Origin: Streptomyces violaceorubidus
GTDB lineage: Bacteria; Actinomycetota; Actinomycetes; Streptomycetales; Streptomycetaceae
Length of the DNA stretch: 64,000 nt
Direction: 5' to 3'
NCBI RefSeq assembly: GCF_000717995.1
Contig: NZ_JODM01000033.1
Coordinates: 5,450-69,449, forward strand
Shown: piece by piece, positions 16,256 through 24,415 of the stretch
How the letters are laid out: the number at the start of each line of letters is the position of its first letter
Numbering within the stretch: position 1 is the stretch's first letter
Translations under genes and position numbers: made by a program
The notes under the pieces: model-generated
Told to the model about the DNA's origin: nothing
Databases searched by the model: none
The model's input: only the letters and a program-made list of their open reading frames with translations

Positions 16256-17083
16256 TCAGAACGAGGGCAGCACGGCGCCGGCGTACTCGTCCTCGATGAA
16301 CTTCTTCACCTCGGGCGAGTTGAGGAGCTCGGCGAGCTTCTTGACGCGCGGGTCGTCCTCGTGGCCCTCCTTCACGGCGAGGAGGTTGCTGTTCGGGTTG
16401 CCCTTGGCGCTCTCCAGGACGAGGGCGTCCTGGGCGGGCTTCAGGTCGGCCTCGATGGCGTAGTTGCCGTTGACGACCGCCGCGTCCACGTCGTCCAGGG
16501 AGCGCGGGGTCTGGGCCGCCTCCAGCTCCTTGAACTCCAGGTTCTTGGGGTTCTTGGTGATGTCCGCGGGGGTCGCCGCGGTGCCGACGCCGTCCTTGAG
16601 GGTGATGATCCCGTGGGAGGCGAGCAGTTGCAGCGCGCGGCCCTCGTTGACGGTGTCGTTGGGGACGGCGACGGTCGCACCGCTCTTCAGGTCCTCGGCC
16701 TTCTTGACCTTGTGGGAGTAGAGGCCGAGGGGCTCCAGGTGCACGTCGACGACGGACACGATGTGGGTGCCGTTCTTCTTGTTGAAGTCGTCGAGGTAGG
16801 GCTGGGTCTGGAAGTAGTTGGCGCCCACGGAGCCGTCCTCCGTCGCCGTGTTCGGCGTGACGTAGTCGGTGAACTCCTTGACCTCGAGGTCGAGGCCCGC
16901 CTTCTTCGCCAGGTTGTCCTTGACGTAGTCGAGGATCTCGGCGTGCGGGGTGGGGCTCGCGGCGACGACCAGCGGGCCGGAGGTGTCGGAGGCGGAGTCC
17001 TTGTCGGAGCCGCAGGCGGTGAGGCCGAGGGTGAGGGCTCCGGCGGCGAGGACGGCGGTGGTGAACTTGGCGGTGTTACGCAC
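16256..17083 (-). CDS. metQ: Methionine-binding lipoprotein MetQ (NlpA family)
   Basis: A 275-residue secreted lipoprotein. The signal peptide ends in the lipobox LTAC (Cys near 24), so the mature protein is anchored outside the membrane. The NlpA-family body is evident: VVAASPTPHAEILDYVKDNL, FTDYVTPNTATEDGSVGANYFQT, HLEPLGLYSHKVK and VAVPNDTVNEGRALQLLA. It binds methionine, probably also D-methionine or the sulfoxide, and delivers it to MetNI. GTG at 17083 follows AGGAAAGG. It is the last gene of metN-metI-metQ, 79 bp after metI. Confidence 0.94.
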   Translation of the reverse strand: MRNTAKFTTAVLAAGALTLGLTACGSDKDSASDTSGPLVVAASPTPHAEILDYVKDNLAKKAGLDLEVKEFTDYVTPNTATEDGSVGANYFQTQPYLDDFNKKNGTHIVSVVDVHLEPLGLYSHKVKKAEDLKSGATVAVPNDTVNEGRALQLLASHGIITLKDGVGTAATPADITKNPKNLEFKELEAAQTPRSLDDVDAAVVNGNYAIEADLKPAQDALVLESAKGNPNSNLLAVKEGHEDDPRVKKLAELLNSPEVKKFIEDEYAGAVLPSF

Positions 17084-17162
17084 GAAAAGTGCCTTTCCTT
17101 AAGGTGGTGCGGCCCCGTCCCGGTAGGGCGGGGAGTCTTTTGCGGTCTTCTTCGCGGTGCGG

Positions 17163-17900
17163 TCAGGCGACCTTGCTCACGTCGGCCGCGGCGGGCTCCT
17201 TGGCCTTGAGCAGCCGGAGCCTGGGCGCCACCCCGCCCCGTCCGCCGCGGCGGTGCAGGGTGCGGGCCGTGTGGTCGCCGGCGAACTGGATGAGCGAGAT
17301 CGCGACGGCGAGGAGCGCGACGGTGATCCACATGAAGCCGGGCTCGAAGCGCTGGTAGCCGTAGCGGACGGCGAGGTCGCCGAGGCCGCCGCCGCCGACG
17401 GTGCCGGCCATGGCGGAGTAGCCGATCAGGGCGATGACCGTGGTGGTGGTGGAGGCGATCAAGGAGGGGAGCGCCTCGGGGACCAGGACCTTGCGGACGA
17501 TGGTCCAGGTGTTGCCGCCCATGGACTGGACGGCCTCCACGAGCCCTCCGTCGACCTCGCGCACGGCGGTCTCCACGAGCCGCGCGAAGAACGGGATGCC
17601 GCCGATGGCGAGCGGCACGATCGCGGCCTCGCTGCCGATGGTGGTGCCGGTGACCCAGCGGGTGAAGCTCATCAGCGCGACCATGAGGATGATGAACGGC
17701 ATCGAGCGGCCGATGTTCACGATCTGCCCGATGACCTTGCCCAGCAGGACGTTCTGCAGCAGGCCGCCGCGCTCGGTGAGGACGAGGAGCACGCCGAGCG
17801 GCAGTCCGAGGACGACGGCGATCACGGTGGACCAGCCGACCATGATCAGGGTCTCCCAGGAGGCCTGCTCCAGCAGCGGCTGCATCTCCGACCAGGTCAC
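17163..17900 (-). CDS. metI: Methionine ABC transporter permease MetI
   Basis: A 245-residue inner-membrane permease with about five or six helices (for example LIMVGWSTVIAVVLGLPLGVLLV and ALIGYSAMAGTVGGGGLGDLA). The EAA-type coupling loop reads LVEAVQSMGGNTWTIVRKVLVPEALPSLI, the contact for the MetN ATPase. The GTG start overlaps the metN stop as GTGA, so the two should be made in a fixed ratio. The C-terminal tail is basic and rich in Arg and Ala. Confidence 0.94.
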   Translation of the reverse strand: MTWSEMQPLLEQASWETLIMVGWSTVIAVVLGLPLGVLLVLTERGGLLQNVLLGKVIGQIVNIGRSMPFIILMVALMSFTRWVTGTTIGSEAAIVPLAIGGIPFFARLVETAVREVDGGLVEAVQSMGGNTWTIVRKVLVPEALPSLIASTTTTVIALIGYSAMAGTVGGGGLGDLAVRYGYQRFEPGFMWITVALLAVAISLIQFAGDHTARTLHRRGGRGGVAPRLRLLKAKEPAAADVSKVA

Positions 17901-18967
17901 TTGGCACCTTCCTTCACCAGCGAAGCCGACAGGGCCGGGGCGTCCGGCCTCTCGTCCACCACGTCGATCTGCAGTCCCTGTTCGCGCAGGAAGCCGACCG
18001 GCACCACGTTGTCCTCGTAGCGGCCGGGCAGTTCGATGCGCATCCGGCCGACCTGGAGGCCGCCGACGGTGTCGATGGCGGCGCCGAGGATCGATATGTC
18101 GATGTTGTAGGTGCGCGACAGCTGGGAGATCACCGGCTGGGTGGCGGCCTCGCCGTGGAAGGTGACGTCGAGGACGGTGCGGTCGTCCCCGGAGGCCTCG
18201 CCGCCGACCGGGAAGAGCGCGGCGGCCAGTTCGGAGCCCGGGGTGGCGAGGAGTTCGCCGACCGTGCCGGACTCGACGATGCGGCCCCGGTCCATGAGGG
18301 CGGCCGAGTCGCAGATGCTCTTGACGACGTCCATCTCGTGGGTGATGAGCAGGACGGTCAGCCCGAGCTGCCGGTTCAGGTCGCGCAGCAGCTGGAGGAT
18401 GGAGCGGGTGGTCTCCGGGTCGAGGGCGCTGGTGGCCTCGTCGGAGAGCAGGACCTTGGGGTCGCCGGCCAGGGCGCGGGCGATGCCGACGCGCTGCTTC
18501 TGGCCGCCGGAGAGCTGGGCGGGGTAGGCGCCCGCCTTGTCGGCGAGACCGACGAGGTCGAGCAGCTCCAGCGCCTTGCGGGAACGTTCCTTCCCGGACT
18601 TGCCGAGGATTTCCAGCGGCAGTTCGACGTTGTCCCGGACGGTCCGGGAGGAGAGCAGGTTGAAGTGCTGGAAGACCATGCCGATACGGCTGCGCGCCTG
18701 CCGCAGTTCCCGGCCCGCGCGAGGCCCGCGCCCGGCCAGCGCGGTGAGGTCCTGCCCGGCGACGGTCACGGTGCCGGCGGTGGGACGCTCCAGGAGGTTG
18801 ACGCAGCGGATGAGCGAGGACTTGCCGGCGCCGGACTGGCCGATGACGCCGTACACCTCGCCCTCGCGGACGTGCAGGTCGACGCCGTCCAGGGCGGTGA
18901 CCTCACGGCCGCGTGAACGATAGACCTTGGTGAGGCCCGAGGTGGTGATCACGTGGGTTTCCGTCAC
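17897..18967 (-). CDS. metN: Methionine ABC transporter ATPase MetN
   Basis: A 356-residue ATPase from GTG at 18967. Motifs: Walker A GQSGAGKSS (about 43-51), Q-loop FQHFNLL, signature LSGGQKQRVGIARAL, Walker B VLLSDEATSALD and H-loop LLITHEMD. The C-terminal part (about 265-345) is a NIL domain, the methionine-sensing regulatory domain of MetN (VLDVTFHGEAATQPVISQLSR, ILGAAIDTVGGLQVGRMRIEL). In this family intracellular methionine binds NIL and inhibits transport. A 229-bp leader separates it from a short Cys/Met ORF, suggesting additional control at transcription. Confidence 0.95.
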   Translation of the reverse strand: MTETHVITTSGLTKVYRSRGREVTALDGVDLHVREGEVYGVIGQSGAGKSSLIRCVNLLERPTAGTVTVAGQDLTALAGRGPRAGRELRQARSRIGMVFQHFNLLSSRTVRDNVELPLEILGKSGKERSRKALELLDLVGLADKAGAYPAQLSGGQKQRVGIARALAGDPKVLLSDEATSALDPETTRSILQLLRDLNRQLGLTVLLITHEMDVVKSICDSAALMDRGRIVESGTVGELLATPGSELAAALFPVGGEASGDDRTVLDVTFHGEAATQPVISQLSRTYNIDISILGAAIDTVGGLQVGRMRIELPGRYEDNVVPVGFLREQGLQIDVVDERPDAPALSASLVKEGAK

Positions 18968-19195
18968 TGTCGAGTGCGCGGCGCGGTGGTGTGCGCCGGG
19001 CACGGGGCGTTGTTCTTCGGGTTCTGGGGGCCCTTCGGAACGCGGCACGGTTCTCGCGGTGGCGGTGCGCCATGACGGGGGGACCGGGGAGAAACGTGTG
19101 CGCGGGGCGTGGCTCCGCCGCCTGCGCGTCGGGCGCGGGCGGGCGGGAGCGGGCGCTCGCTTCGGGGCGCGAGGCTCAGGTGGTGCGGGGGCCCT

Positions 19196-19285
19196 CTAGA
19201 AGGCGCACATTCGGCGGCACATACAACGAGCACCGGGCGTGGTCGTCGCCTCGGTCGCAGGGGTGCGGTCGCTCGTGGTGCTCAT
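19196..19285 (-). CDS. Putative Cys/Met-rich leader peptide upstream of metNIQ
   Basis: A 29-codon ORF (ATG 19285, TAG 19196-19198). The first 19 residues are Thr/Ala-rich; the last ten read RCMCRRMCAF, with three Cys and two Met codons inside seven positions. It ends 228 bp before the metN GTG on the same strand. GC-rich inverted repeats (for example CTCGC/GCGAG) follow its stop. The placement and terminal codon cluster match amino-acid-responsive leader ORFs; starvation for Cys or Met would stall ribosomes there. The ribosome site is weak. Function is inferred. Confidence 0.6.
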   Translation of the reverse strand: MSTTSDRTPATEATTTPGARCMCRRMCAF

Positions 19286-19322
19286 GCCGATCAGTAAAGC
19301 AGACGTACGGACCGGCCCGGGG

Positions 19323-19349
19323 ACCGCTGTCCGGATACTGGACAGCGGT
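19323..19349. promoter_or_regulatory. 10-bp inverted repeat between HAD gene and met leader
   Basis: Arms 19323-19332 and 19340-19349 are perfect (ACCGCTGTCC/GGACAGCGGT) with a 7-nt centre. It lies 29 bp past the HAD stop and 38 bp before the leader ORF. It could end the HAD transcript. The leftward centre reads CAGTAT, a fair -10, so it could also be an operator for the met unit. Confidence 0.5.
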
Positions 19350-19377
19350 GGACGGTGGCTGGTCCCGGGGGCCCGGA

Positions 19378-20028
19378 TCAGCCTCGGACGGCGATCTCGA
19401 CTCCGGCCCCGGTGGCCAGTGCCGACAAGGCCGAGAGGTCGGTGACCACCAGGTCGGCGTCGAGTTCGTCGGCGCGGTGGGTTGTGGCCAACGCCACGGT
19501 CCGCATGCCGGCGGCGCGGCCGGCCTGGAGCCCGGCGGGGGCGTCCTCGAAAACGACGCAGTCGGCCGGGTCGACCCCCAGGGCGCGGGCGCCGACGAGG
19601 TAGGGCTCGGGGTCGGGCTTGCCGCGGGTGATGTCGTCGGCCGCCACGAGGGTCTTGGGGAGGATGCCGACGGCGTCGAGGCGGGCCTCGGCGAGGCGCC
19701 GGGTGGCGGAGGTGACGACGGCCCAGCGGTCGGCGGGCAGCGCGTCGAGGAAGTCGCGGGTGCCGGGCAGCAGGTGCACGCCCCCGTCCGGTACGTCCTC
19801 GACCTCCAGCTGCTCGATGCGGGCGACGGCCTCGGGGACCACGTCGGCGGGGAGCAGGTCGGCGGCTATCTCGGCGGCCGGCCGCCCGTGCAGTTCCACC
19901 CGCCCGAACCGCTCGGCGGTGATCCCGTACTCGGCGGCCCACCGCGTCCAGCAGCGGCGCACGGATGCGAGGGAGGAGACGAGGGTGCCGTCGTTGTCGA
20001 ACAGGAGGGCCTGTGCGTGGAGCTTCAT
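19378..20028 (-). CDS. HAD-superfamily sugar-phosphate phosphatase
   Basis: A 216-residue HAD hydrolase of the beta-phosphoglucomutase/GPP class. Motif I is LLFDNDGTLVSS (DxDGT nucleophile), motif II VVTSATRR, motif III with Lys in DITRGKPDPEPYLVGA, and motif IV CVVFEDAPAGLQAGRAAGM. The helical cap lies between motif I and about residue 90. The class dephosphorylates small sugar or polyol phosphates such as glycerol-3-phosphate or 2-deoxyglucose-6-phosphate. ATG at 20028. It is divergent from the small membrane gene pair. Confidence 0.88.
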   Translation of the reverse strand: MKLHAQALLFDNDGTLVSSLASVRRCWTRWAAEYGITAERFGRVELHGRPAAEIAADLLPADVVPEAVARIEQLEVEDVPDGGVHLLPGTRDFLDALPADRWAVVTSATRRLAEARLDAVGILPKTLVAADDITRGKPDPEPYLVGARALGVDPADCVVFEDAPAGLQAGRAAGMRTVALATTHRADELDADLVVTDLSALSALATGAGVEIAVRG

Positions 20029-20088
20029 GACCCCGACCCTACGGGGCCGGGGACGGCGGGCCTTTTCCGCCGTAATAGGCTCGCTGCC

Positions 20089-20448
20089 ATGCTTGACGTC
20101 CTGACGCTGGTGACCGGCGTCGCCGCGCTGCTGCTCGCCGCCTGGTGCGGCTGGGCCGCCTACCGTGACCAGCCGACGAAGGACTGGCACTTCATCGGCA
20201 TAGCCGTGGTCTCGGCGCTGGCGCTGATCCAGCTGGTGGTCGGCGTCGTGCAGCTGGCGCGGGGCGAGGAACCGGATCAGGGCACGACGATCTTCGTGGC
20301 GTATCTGCTGGGCGCCTTCGCGTGTGTGCCGGCGGCGGGCTTCATGTCGCTGGCCGAGCGCACCCGCTGGGGCTCGGTGACGGTCGCGGCGGGCGGTGTC
20401 GTCCTCGCCGTCCTGGAAGTCCGGCTGTATGACATCTGGGGAGGCTGA
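20089..20448 (+). CDS. Small four-helix membrane protein
   Basis: 119 residues with about four hydrophobic helices: VLTLVTGVAALLLAAWCGWAA, FIGIAVVSALALIQLVVGVVQL, TTIFVAYLLGAFACVPAAGF and SVTVAAGGVVLAVLEVRL. Loops are short and the protein ends YDIWGG. I do not recognise a characterised family. The stop is one base before the ATG of the next gene, which is also a small membrane protein, so the pair is probably one operon and may form a complex. Confidence 0.8.
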   Translation: MLDVLTLVTGVAALLLAAWCGWAAYRDQPTKDWHFIGIAVVSALALIQLVVGVVQLARGEEPDQGTTIFVAYLLGAFACVPAAGFMSLAERTRWGSVTVAAGGVVLAVLEVRLYDIWGG

Positions 20449-20449
20449 G

Positions 20450-20866
20450 ATGGTGGCCACGCAGGAGAAGCGGACCGGACAGCGGCTGATCGGCGGGCCC
20501 GGCATCCTGTTGGTGTGGCTGTACGGCGTGATGGTCGTCGGCGCGGTGTCGCGGTCCGTGTACCAGATCGCGACCGAGTTCGACCGGGCACCGCTCGCCT
20601 ACTCGCTGTCAGCTCTCGCGGGCGTGGTCTACGGGTTCATCACCTACACCCTGGTGCGCGGCGGCGAGAGGGCCCGCAGGGCGGCGCGGGTGTGCTGCGC
20701 CGCCGAGTTGGTGGGCGTGCTGACGGTCGGCACCTGGACGCTGGTGGAGCCGTCGGCCTTCCCCGACGCGACCGTGTGGTCGGACTACGGGATGGGCTAC
20801 CTCTTCATTCCCGTGCTGCTGCCGCTGTCGGCCCTGTACTGGCTGCGCCGGGCCCGCACCGCGTAG
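20450..20866 (+). CDS. Small membrane protein, partner of preceding gene
   Basis: 138 residues. A short basic N-terminus (ATQEKRTGQR) precedes helices ILLVWLYGVMVVGAVSRSVYQI, LAYSLSALAGVVYGFITYTLV, VCCAAELVGVLTVGTWTLV and a last one near YLFIPVLLPLSALYWL. GGGGAGGCTGAG before the ATG at 20450 is a good ribosome site and decides the start over an earlier in-frame ATG. Family unknown. The middle segment (VEPSAFPDATVWSDYG) is likely outside the membrane. Confidence 0.8.
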   Translation: MVATQEKRTGQRLIGGPGILLVWLYGVMVVGAVSRSVYQIATEFDRAPLAYSLSALAGVVYGFITYTLVRGGERARRAARVCCAAELVGVLTVGTWTLVEPSAFPDATVWSDYGMGYLFIPVLLPLSALYWLRRARTA

Positions 20867-20890
20867 CGGCCGTCGGGGCCCGGCGATCGC

Positions 20891-21388
20891 TCAGGCCGTG
20901 GTCGCGTACGTCTGCGCCGGCTTCTCCAGGACGATCATGGGTACGCCGTCGGCGCCCTCGGCGGTCCCCACCCGCTCGTAGCCGACACGCCGGTACAGCC
21001 GCAGGTTGCCCTCGCTGCGGTGCCCGGTGTGCAGCCGGAACCGCCTGGCCCCGCGCTCCTCGACCAGGGCGGACTCGGCGGCCCGCAGCAGCCGGGCCCC
21101 GATGCCGTGCCCCTGGAGCCGGGGGTGGACGCAGAGCTTGCCGATGGAGGCCGCCCCGTCCTCGGTCACCCGCCCCCGCACCGAGCCGACGACCTCGTCG
21201 CCGAGCCGCGCCACGAAGACGCAGTCGGCGGCGACCTCTTCGCGCACGGAGTCCAGGGTTTGGACGAGCGGGTCGATGCGGTAGTTGGCGTACAGCGCCG
21301 CCTCGCTCTGGAAGCAGAGGTACTGCAGCCGGAAGATCTGCTCGGTGTCCTGTTCGGTCGCCGCCGAGATGGTCACGCTCATGCCCAT
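20891..21388 (-). CDS. GNAT-family N-acetyltransferase
   Basis: A 165-residue acetyltransferase starting MGMSVTIS (ATG 21388, nine bases after GGGAGG). The acetyl-CoA motif is GKLCVHPRLQGHGIGARLLRAAESALVEE. The C-terminal part, LHTGHRSEGNLRLYRRVGYERVGT, is the standard NxxLYxxxGF-type ending. One domain, cytoplasmic. The substrate is unknown. It is convergent with the small membrane genes and lies 57 bp downstream of the sigma-factor-like gene, which is transcribed in the same direction. Confidence 0.88.
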   Translation of the reverse strand: MGMSVTISAATEQDTEQIFRLQYLCFQSEAALYANYRIDPLVQTLDSVREEVAADCVFVARLGDEVVGSVRGRVTEDGAASIGKLCVHPRLQGHGIGARLLRAAESALVEERGARRFRLHTGHRSEGNLRLYRRVGYERVGTAEGADGVPMIVLEKPAQTYATTA

Positions 21389-21445
21389 GTGCGCATGCCT
21401 CCCGCTCACCTGATCACCTGTGGTCCCCCACTCCTATCCCCGTCC

Positions 21446-21946
21446 TCACCCCACCGCAACCTCCGCCGTCAGCAATCGACGCAGACATCCCAGACATCGG
21501 GAGCGTTCCGGGCCAAGACTGCCCTGTGACATACCCAACTCCCCCGCGATTTCCCGGTATGTGAGGTCCCTGGGCGACAACAGCGCCTCCATCAGACGGG
21601 GGCAGCGGCCCGGCAGCCGGCGCACGGCCTCGCGCAGGGCGCGCTGCCGTGCCGCGGCGAGCGCGAGCCGCTCGGGCTCGTGGGCGTACTCGGCGACGCC
21701 GGCGGGTTCCCTCCCGTACGGCCGCTCGTTGCGGGCCGCGCGGCGGGTGCGGCGGGCCTCGGTGCGGACGGCGCCGCGCAGCCAGCGGTGCGGATCGGGG
21801 GGCGGGCCCTCGGACGCCAGGCGTTCCAGCAGGCGCAGCCAGACGGCCTGTTCGAGATCGCCGGGCTCGGTTCCGCACGCATATGCCTCGGCCGAGGCCT
21901 CGGCGGTGAGCAGGGGGCGCAGGGAGGTGAGCAGGTCGTGCGTCAT
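21446..21946 (-). CDS. Small sigma-70-family factor
   Basis: 166 residues resembling a compact ECF-type sigma factor. Residues about 25-70 look like a degraded region 2 (EPGDLEQAVWLRLLERL). About 105-160 form region 4 with a helix-turn-helix, ALLSPRDLTYREIAGELGMSQGSLGPERSRCLGCLRRLL. ATG at 21946 has a weak ribosome site. No anti-sigma gene is adjacent. Target promoters cannot be inferred. The Cys pair near the C-terminus (RCLGC) is unusual but may be incidental. Confidence 0.8.
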   Translation of the reverse strand: MTHDLLTSLRPLLTAEASAEAYACGTEPGDLEQAVWLRLLERLASEGPPPDPHRWLRGAVRTEARRTRRAARNERPYGREPAGVAEYAHEPERLALAAARQRALREAVRRLPGRCPRLMEALLSPRDLTYREIAGELGMSQGSLGPERSRCLGCLRRLLTAEVAVG

Positions 21947-22020
21947 ATGCGGGTCGACGCGGCCGTCCGGGCGGCGGGTTGCCCGGACGGCCGAAGCTCA
22001 CCCCAACCGGGAGTGTGCGC

Positions 22021-23199
22021 TCAGCCGTTGACGAAGTCCTCGCGGGCCAGCACACCCGTGTCCGGGTTGTCGGTGAAGATGCCGTCGATACCGGTGGCGA
22101 AGTACGTCCGGAACGCGCCGAAGACATCGCCGTAGGCGTCGGGGTCGCTGCCCGTGCGGAAGTCCGCGGGAAGGAAGGGGTTCTCGTTGCGCATGGTGTA
22201 CGGGTGCAGGATCAGGCCCGCTCGGTGCGCGTCGCGGACGAGTGTCGTCGGCTCGGTGAGCCGCCCGGCGGAGTCCTTCGGGATGATCAGGTCCAGGGTG
22301 GGGCCGATGCCCTCGGCGTAGGAGGCGATCTCCTTGAGGCCCTTGGGCGTGACGAGGTCCGCCGTGGTGCGCGGGTCGCCGGTCTCGACGAAGTCCCAGG
22401 GGCGGCTGGTCGCGCCGGACAGCAGGACGGCCAGCGGGTTGCCGACCAGCTTGTTCATCCGCTGGATGCTGGTGGGCTCGAAGGACTGGATGATCACGGG
22501 CGAGTTCCTGCGGTCCTTGCCGTACCTGCGCAGCAGCCGTGCCAGGCGTTCCTCCGTGCCCAGGCCGAGCTTGCGGAAGTAGGTGGGGTGCTTGAGCTCG
22601 GGGTAGATCCAGACCTGCCTGCCGCGCCTGCGGGTCTGCTCGTCCTGCCAGCGCAGCACCTCCTCGAAGGTGGGGATCTCCCAGCGGCCGTCGTAGAGGG
22701 TGTTGTGCGGGCGGTTGGCCGGGATGCGTTCGGTGGCGCGGAGCGTCTTCAGCTCGGCGAGCGTGAAGTCCTCGGTGAACCAGCCGGTGGTGGACACCCC
22801 GTCGAGCAGCTTGGTGCTCTTGCGGTCGGCGAACTCCGGGTGGTCGGAGACGTCCGTGGTGCCGCCGATCTCCGGCTCGTGCCGGCAGACGAGGTGACCG
22901 TCCTTCGTGGGGACCAGGTCACCGGCCTCGACGATGTCGGCGCCCATGTCGAGGGCCAGCTCGTAGGAGCCGAAGGTGTGCTCGGGGCGGTAGCCGCTGG
23001 CGCCGCGGTGACCGATGACGGTCGGGACGGGCAGGCTCTCGACCCCGCCGCCGTGGCCGCCTCCGTGCCGGGCGCCGGCGGCTTTGGCCGTGCCGGGCAG
23101 GCCGAGTACCGCCCCGCCCGCGCCGAGCACCGCCGCGCACAGGAGCGCCCGCCGTGCGGTGCCGCCGCCCGACTGCTCGTTCGACTCCTGTGTTCCCAT
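22021..23199 (-). CDS. glpQ: Secreted glycerophosphodiester phosphodiesterase
   Basis: 392 residues with an export signal (TARRALLCAAVLGAGGAVLGL, ending near AKA); the twin Arg suggests Tat. The GDPD TIM barrel starts VIGHRGASGYRPEHTFGSYELALDMGAD and continues TKDGHLVCRHEPEIGGTTDV, with VWIYPELKHP and DGIFTDNPDTG later. It should hydrolyse glycerophosphodiesters to glycerol-3-phosphate outside the cell. The metal-binding segment reads IVEAGDLVP, one residue longer between Glu and Asp than the usual ExD. ATG at 23199. Divergent from the acyltransferase gene. Confidence 0.92.
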   Translation of the reverse strand: MGTQESNEQSGGGTARRALLCAAVLGAGGAVLGLPGTAKAAGARHGGGHGGGVESLPVPTVIGHRGASGYRPEHTFGSYELALDMGADIVEAGDLVPTKDGHLVCRHEPEIGGTTDVSDHPEFADRKSTKLLDGVSTTGWFTEDFTLAELKTLRATERIPANRPHNTLYDGRWEIPTFEEVLRWQDEQTRRRGRQVWIYPELKHPTYFRKLGLGTEERLARLLRRYGKDRRNSPVIIQSFEPTSIQRMNKLVGNPLAVLLSGATSRPWDFVETGDPRTTADLVTPKGLKEIASYAEGIGPTLDLIIPKDSAGRLTEPTTLVRDAHRAGLILHPYTMRNENPFLPADFRTGSDPDAYGDVFGAFRTYFATGIDGIFTDNPDTGVLAREDFVNG

Positions 23200-23654
23200 G
23201 GGGCTCTCCTGCCGTTGACCGTCCGGTGCGGGCCGATCGTAGGGGCGCGTACATGACGAGCGGGAGACCCCGGCCGGAACACGCGGGTGCGCGCAGATGT
23301 CGTGTGGGGCGGACGGCTGACGCGCCGTCGGCTTGGCGGCGAGCTCGCGGGGTAGGCGAAGGGCAGGGGCTCGGTGGCGGCATCCGGGCGGCGCGCCTCA
23401 CCCGGTGCGCGGGCCGCATGTGCTTCGATCCGGGCCGTGGCCGCACCGTGGAGCCCGGACGCCGGTCCTCGCGGGCGCGACCTGCCTCACATCCGCGTGC
23501 GGGCGTTACCTCCGCGCAACGCCCACACACCGCAGGTGAACACGCGTCAACGGCGTGTAAGACCCGCGTGACCCGAGGTGCGTGACCCCCCGGGCCGCGA
23601 GTAATGTCCTCACCTGCACAGACTCATACCGTATCCCCGACACCGGAGGGCCCG
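23200..23654. other. 455-bp divergent gap between GDPD and acyltransferase genes
   Basis: It must contain promoters for both directions. Rightward, TAATGT at 23602-23607 is a good -10 about 48 bp before the TTG start. No gene with a recognisable domain or ribosome site was found, and there is no obvious inverted repeat. Confidence 0.5.
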
Positions 23655-24326
23655 TTGTCCCGCTTCGTGTTCATCAAGGCAATGCTCGGTCCGATCATGC
23701 GCCTGATGTTCCGCACACGGGTGGAGGGTGTGGAGAACATCCCGGGCGACGGTCCGGTGATCCTGGCCGGCAATCACCTCACCTTCATCGACTCGATGAT
23801 CCTGCCGCTGGTCTGCGACCGTCAGGTCTTCTTCATCGGCAAGGACGAGTACGTCACGGGCAAGGGCTTCAAGGGCCGGCTGATGGCCTGGTTCTTCACC
23901 GGCGTCGGCATGATCCCGGTCGACCGCGACGGCGGCCGGGGCGGTGTCGCGGCGCTGATGACCGGGCGGCGGGTGCTGGACGAGGGCCGGGTCTTCGGCA
24001 TCTACCCGGAGGGCACCCGCTCCCCCGACGGCCGCCTCTACCGTGGCCGCACCGGTATCGCCCGGCTGACCCTGATGACCGGCGCCCCGGTGGTCCCGTT
24101 CGCCATGATCGGCACCGACAAGCTCCAGCCGGGCGGTGCGGGCCTGCCCCGGCCGGGCAGGGTGACGGTCCGCTTCGGCGAGGCGATGGAGTTCTCCCGC
24201 TACGAGGGCATGGACCGCGACCGCTACGTCCTGCGGGCGGTGACCGACTCCGTGATGACGGAGGTCATGCGGCTGTCCGGCCAGGAGTACGTGGACATCT
24301 ACGCGAGCAAGGCGAAGGCGGCGTAG
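23655..24326 (+). CDS. plsC: 1-acyl-sn-glycerol-3-phosphate acyltransferase (PlsC type)
   Basis: 223 residues from TTG at 23655, preceded by GGAGGG at four bases. The in-frame ATG at 23604 lacks a ribosome site and lies inside a likely -10 element (TAATGT), so TTG is preferred. Acyltransferase blocks: ILAGNHLTFIDSMIL (NHxxxxD), FFIGKDEYVTGKGFKGRLMAWFF, IYPEGTRSPDGRLYRGRTG (EGTRS) and APVVPFAMIG. It acylates lysophosphatidate to phosphatidate at the membrane. A strong terminator follows. Confidence 0.92.
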   Translation: MSRFVFIKAMLGPIMRLMFRTRVEGVENIPGDGPVILAGNHLTFIDSMILPLVCDRQVFFIGKDEYVTGKGFKGRLMAWFFTGVGMIPVDRDGGRGGVAALMTGRRVLDEGRVFGIYPEGTRSPDGRLYRGRTGIARLTLMTGAPVVPFAMIGTDKLQPGGAGLPRPGRVTVRFGEAMEFSRYEGMDRDRYVLRAVTDSVMTEVMRLSGQEYVDIYASKAKAA

Positions 24327-24343
24327 CGCCGCACACCCGACCG

Positions 24344-24386
24344 CGCGAGACGGCGGACCGCCCGGTGGGCGGTCCGCCGTCTCGCG
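24344..24386. terminator. Bidirectional terminator between plsC and MFS genes
   Basis: Perfect 20-bp arms (24344-24363 and 24367-24386) around three bases. It lies between two convergent genes (stops at 24326 and 24416), the best-formed terminator in the window. Confidence 0.9.
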
Positions 24387-24415
24387 TTCCCGTGCCGCGT
24401 CGCCGCGCCGTGCGG

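Noticed and set aside
18968..19195. SAM riboswitch before metN
   Set aside because: No CTTATC-AGAG type core or similar pattern in the leftward leader.
23604..23654. ATG at 23604 as the acyltransferase start
   Set aside because: No ribosome site, and it lies within a likely -10 element; TTG 23655 has GGAGGG.
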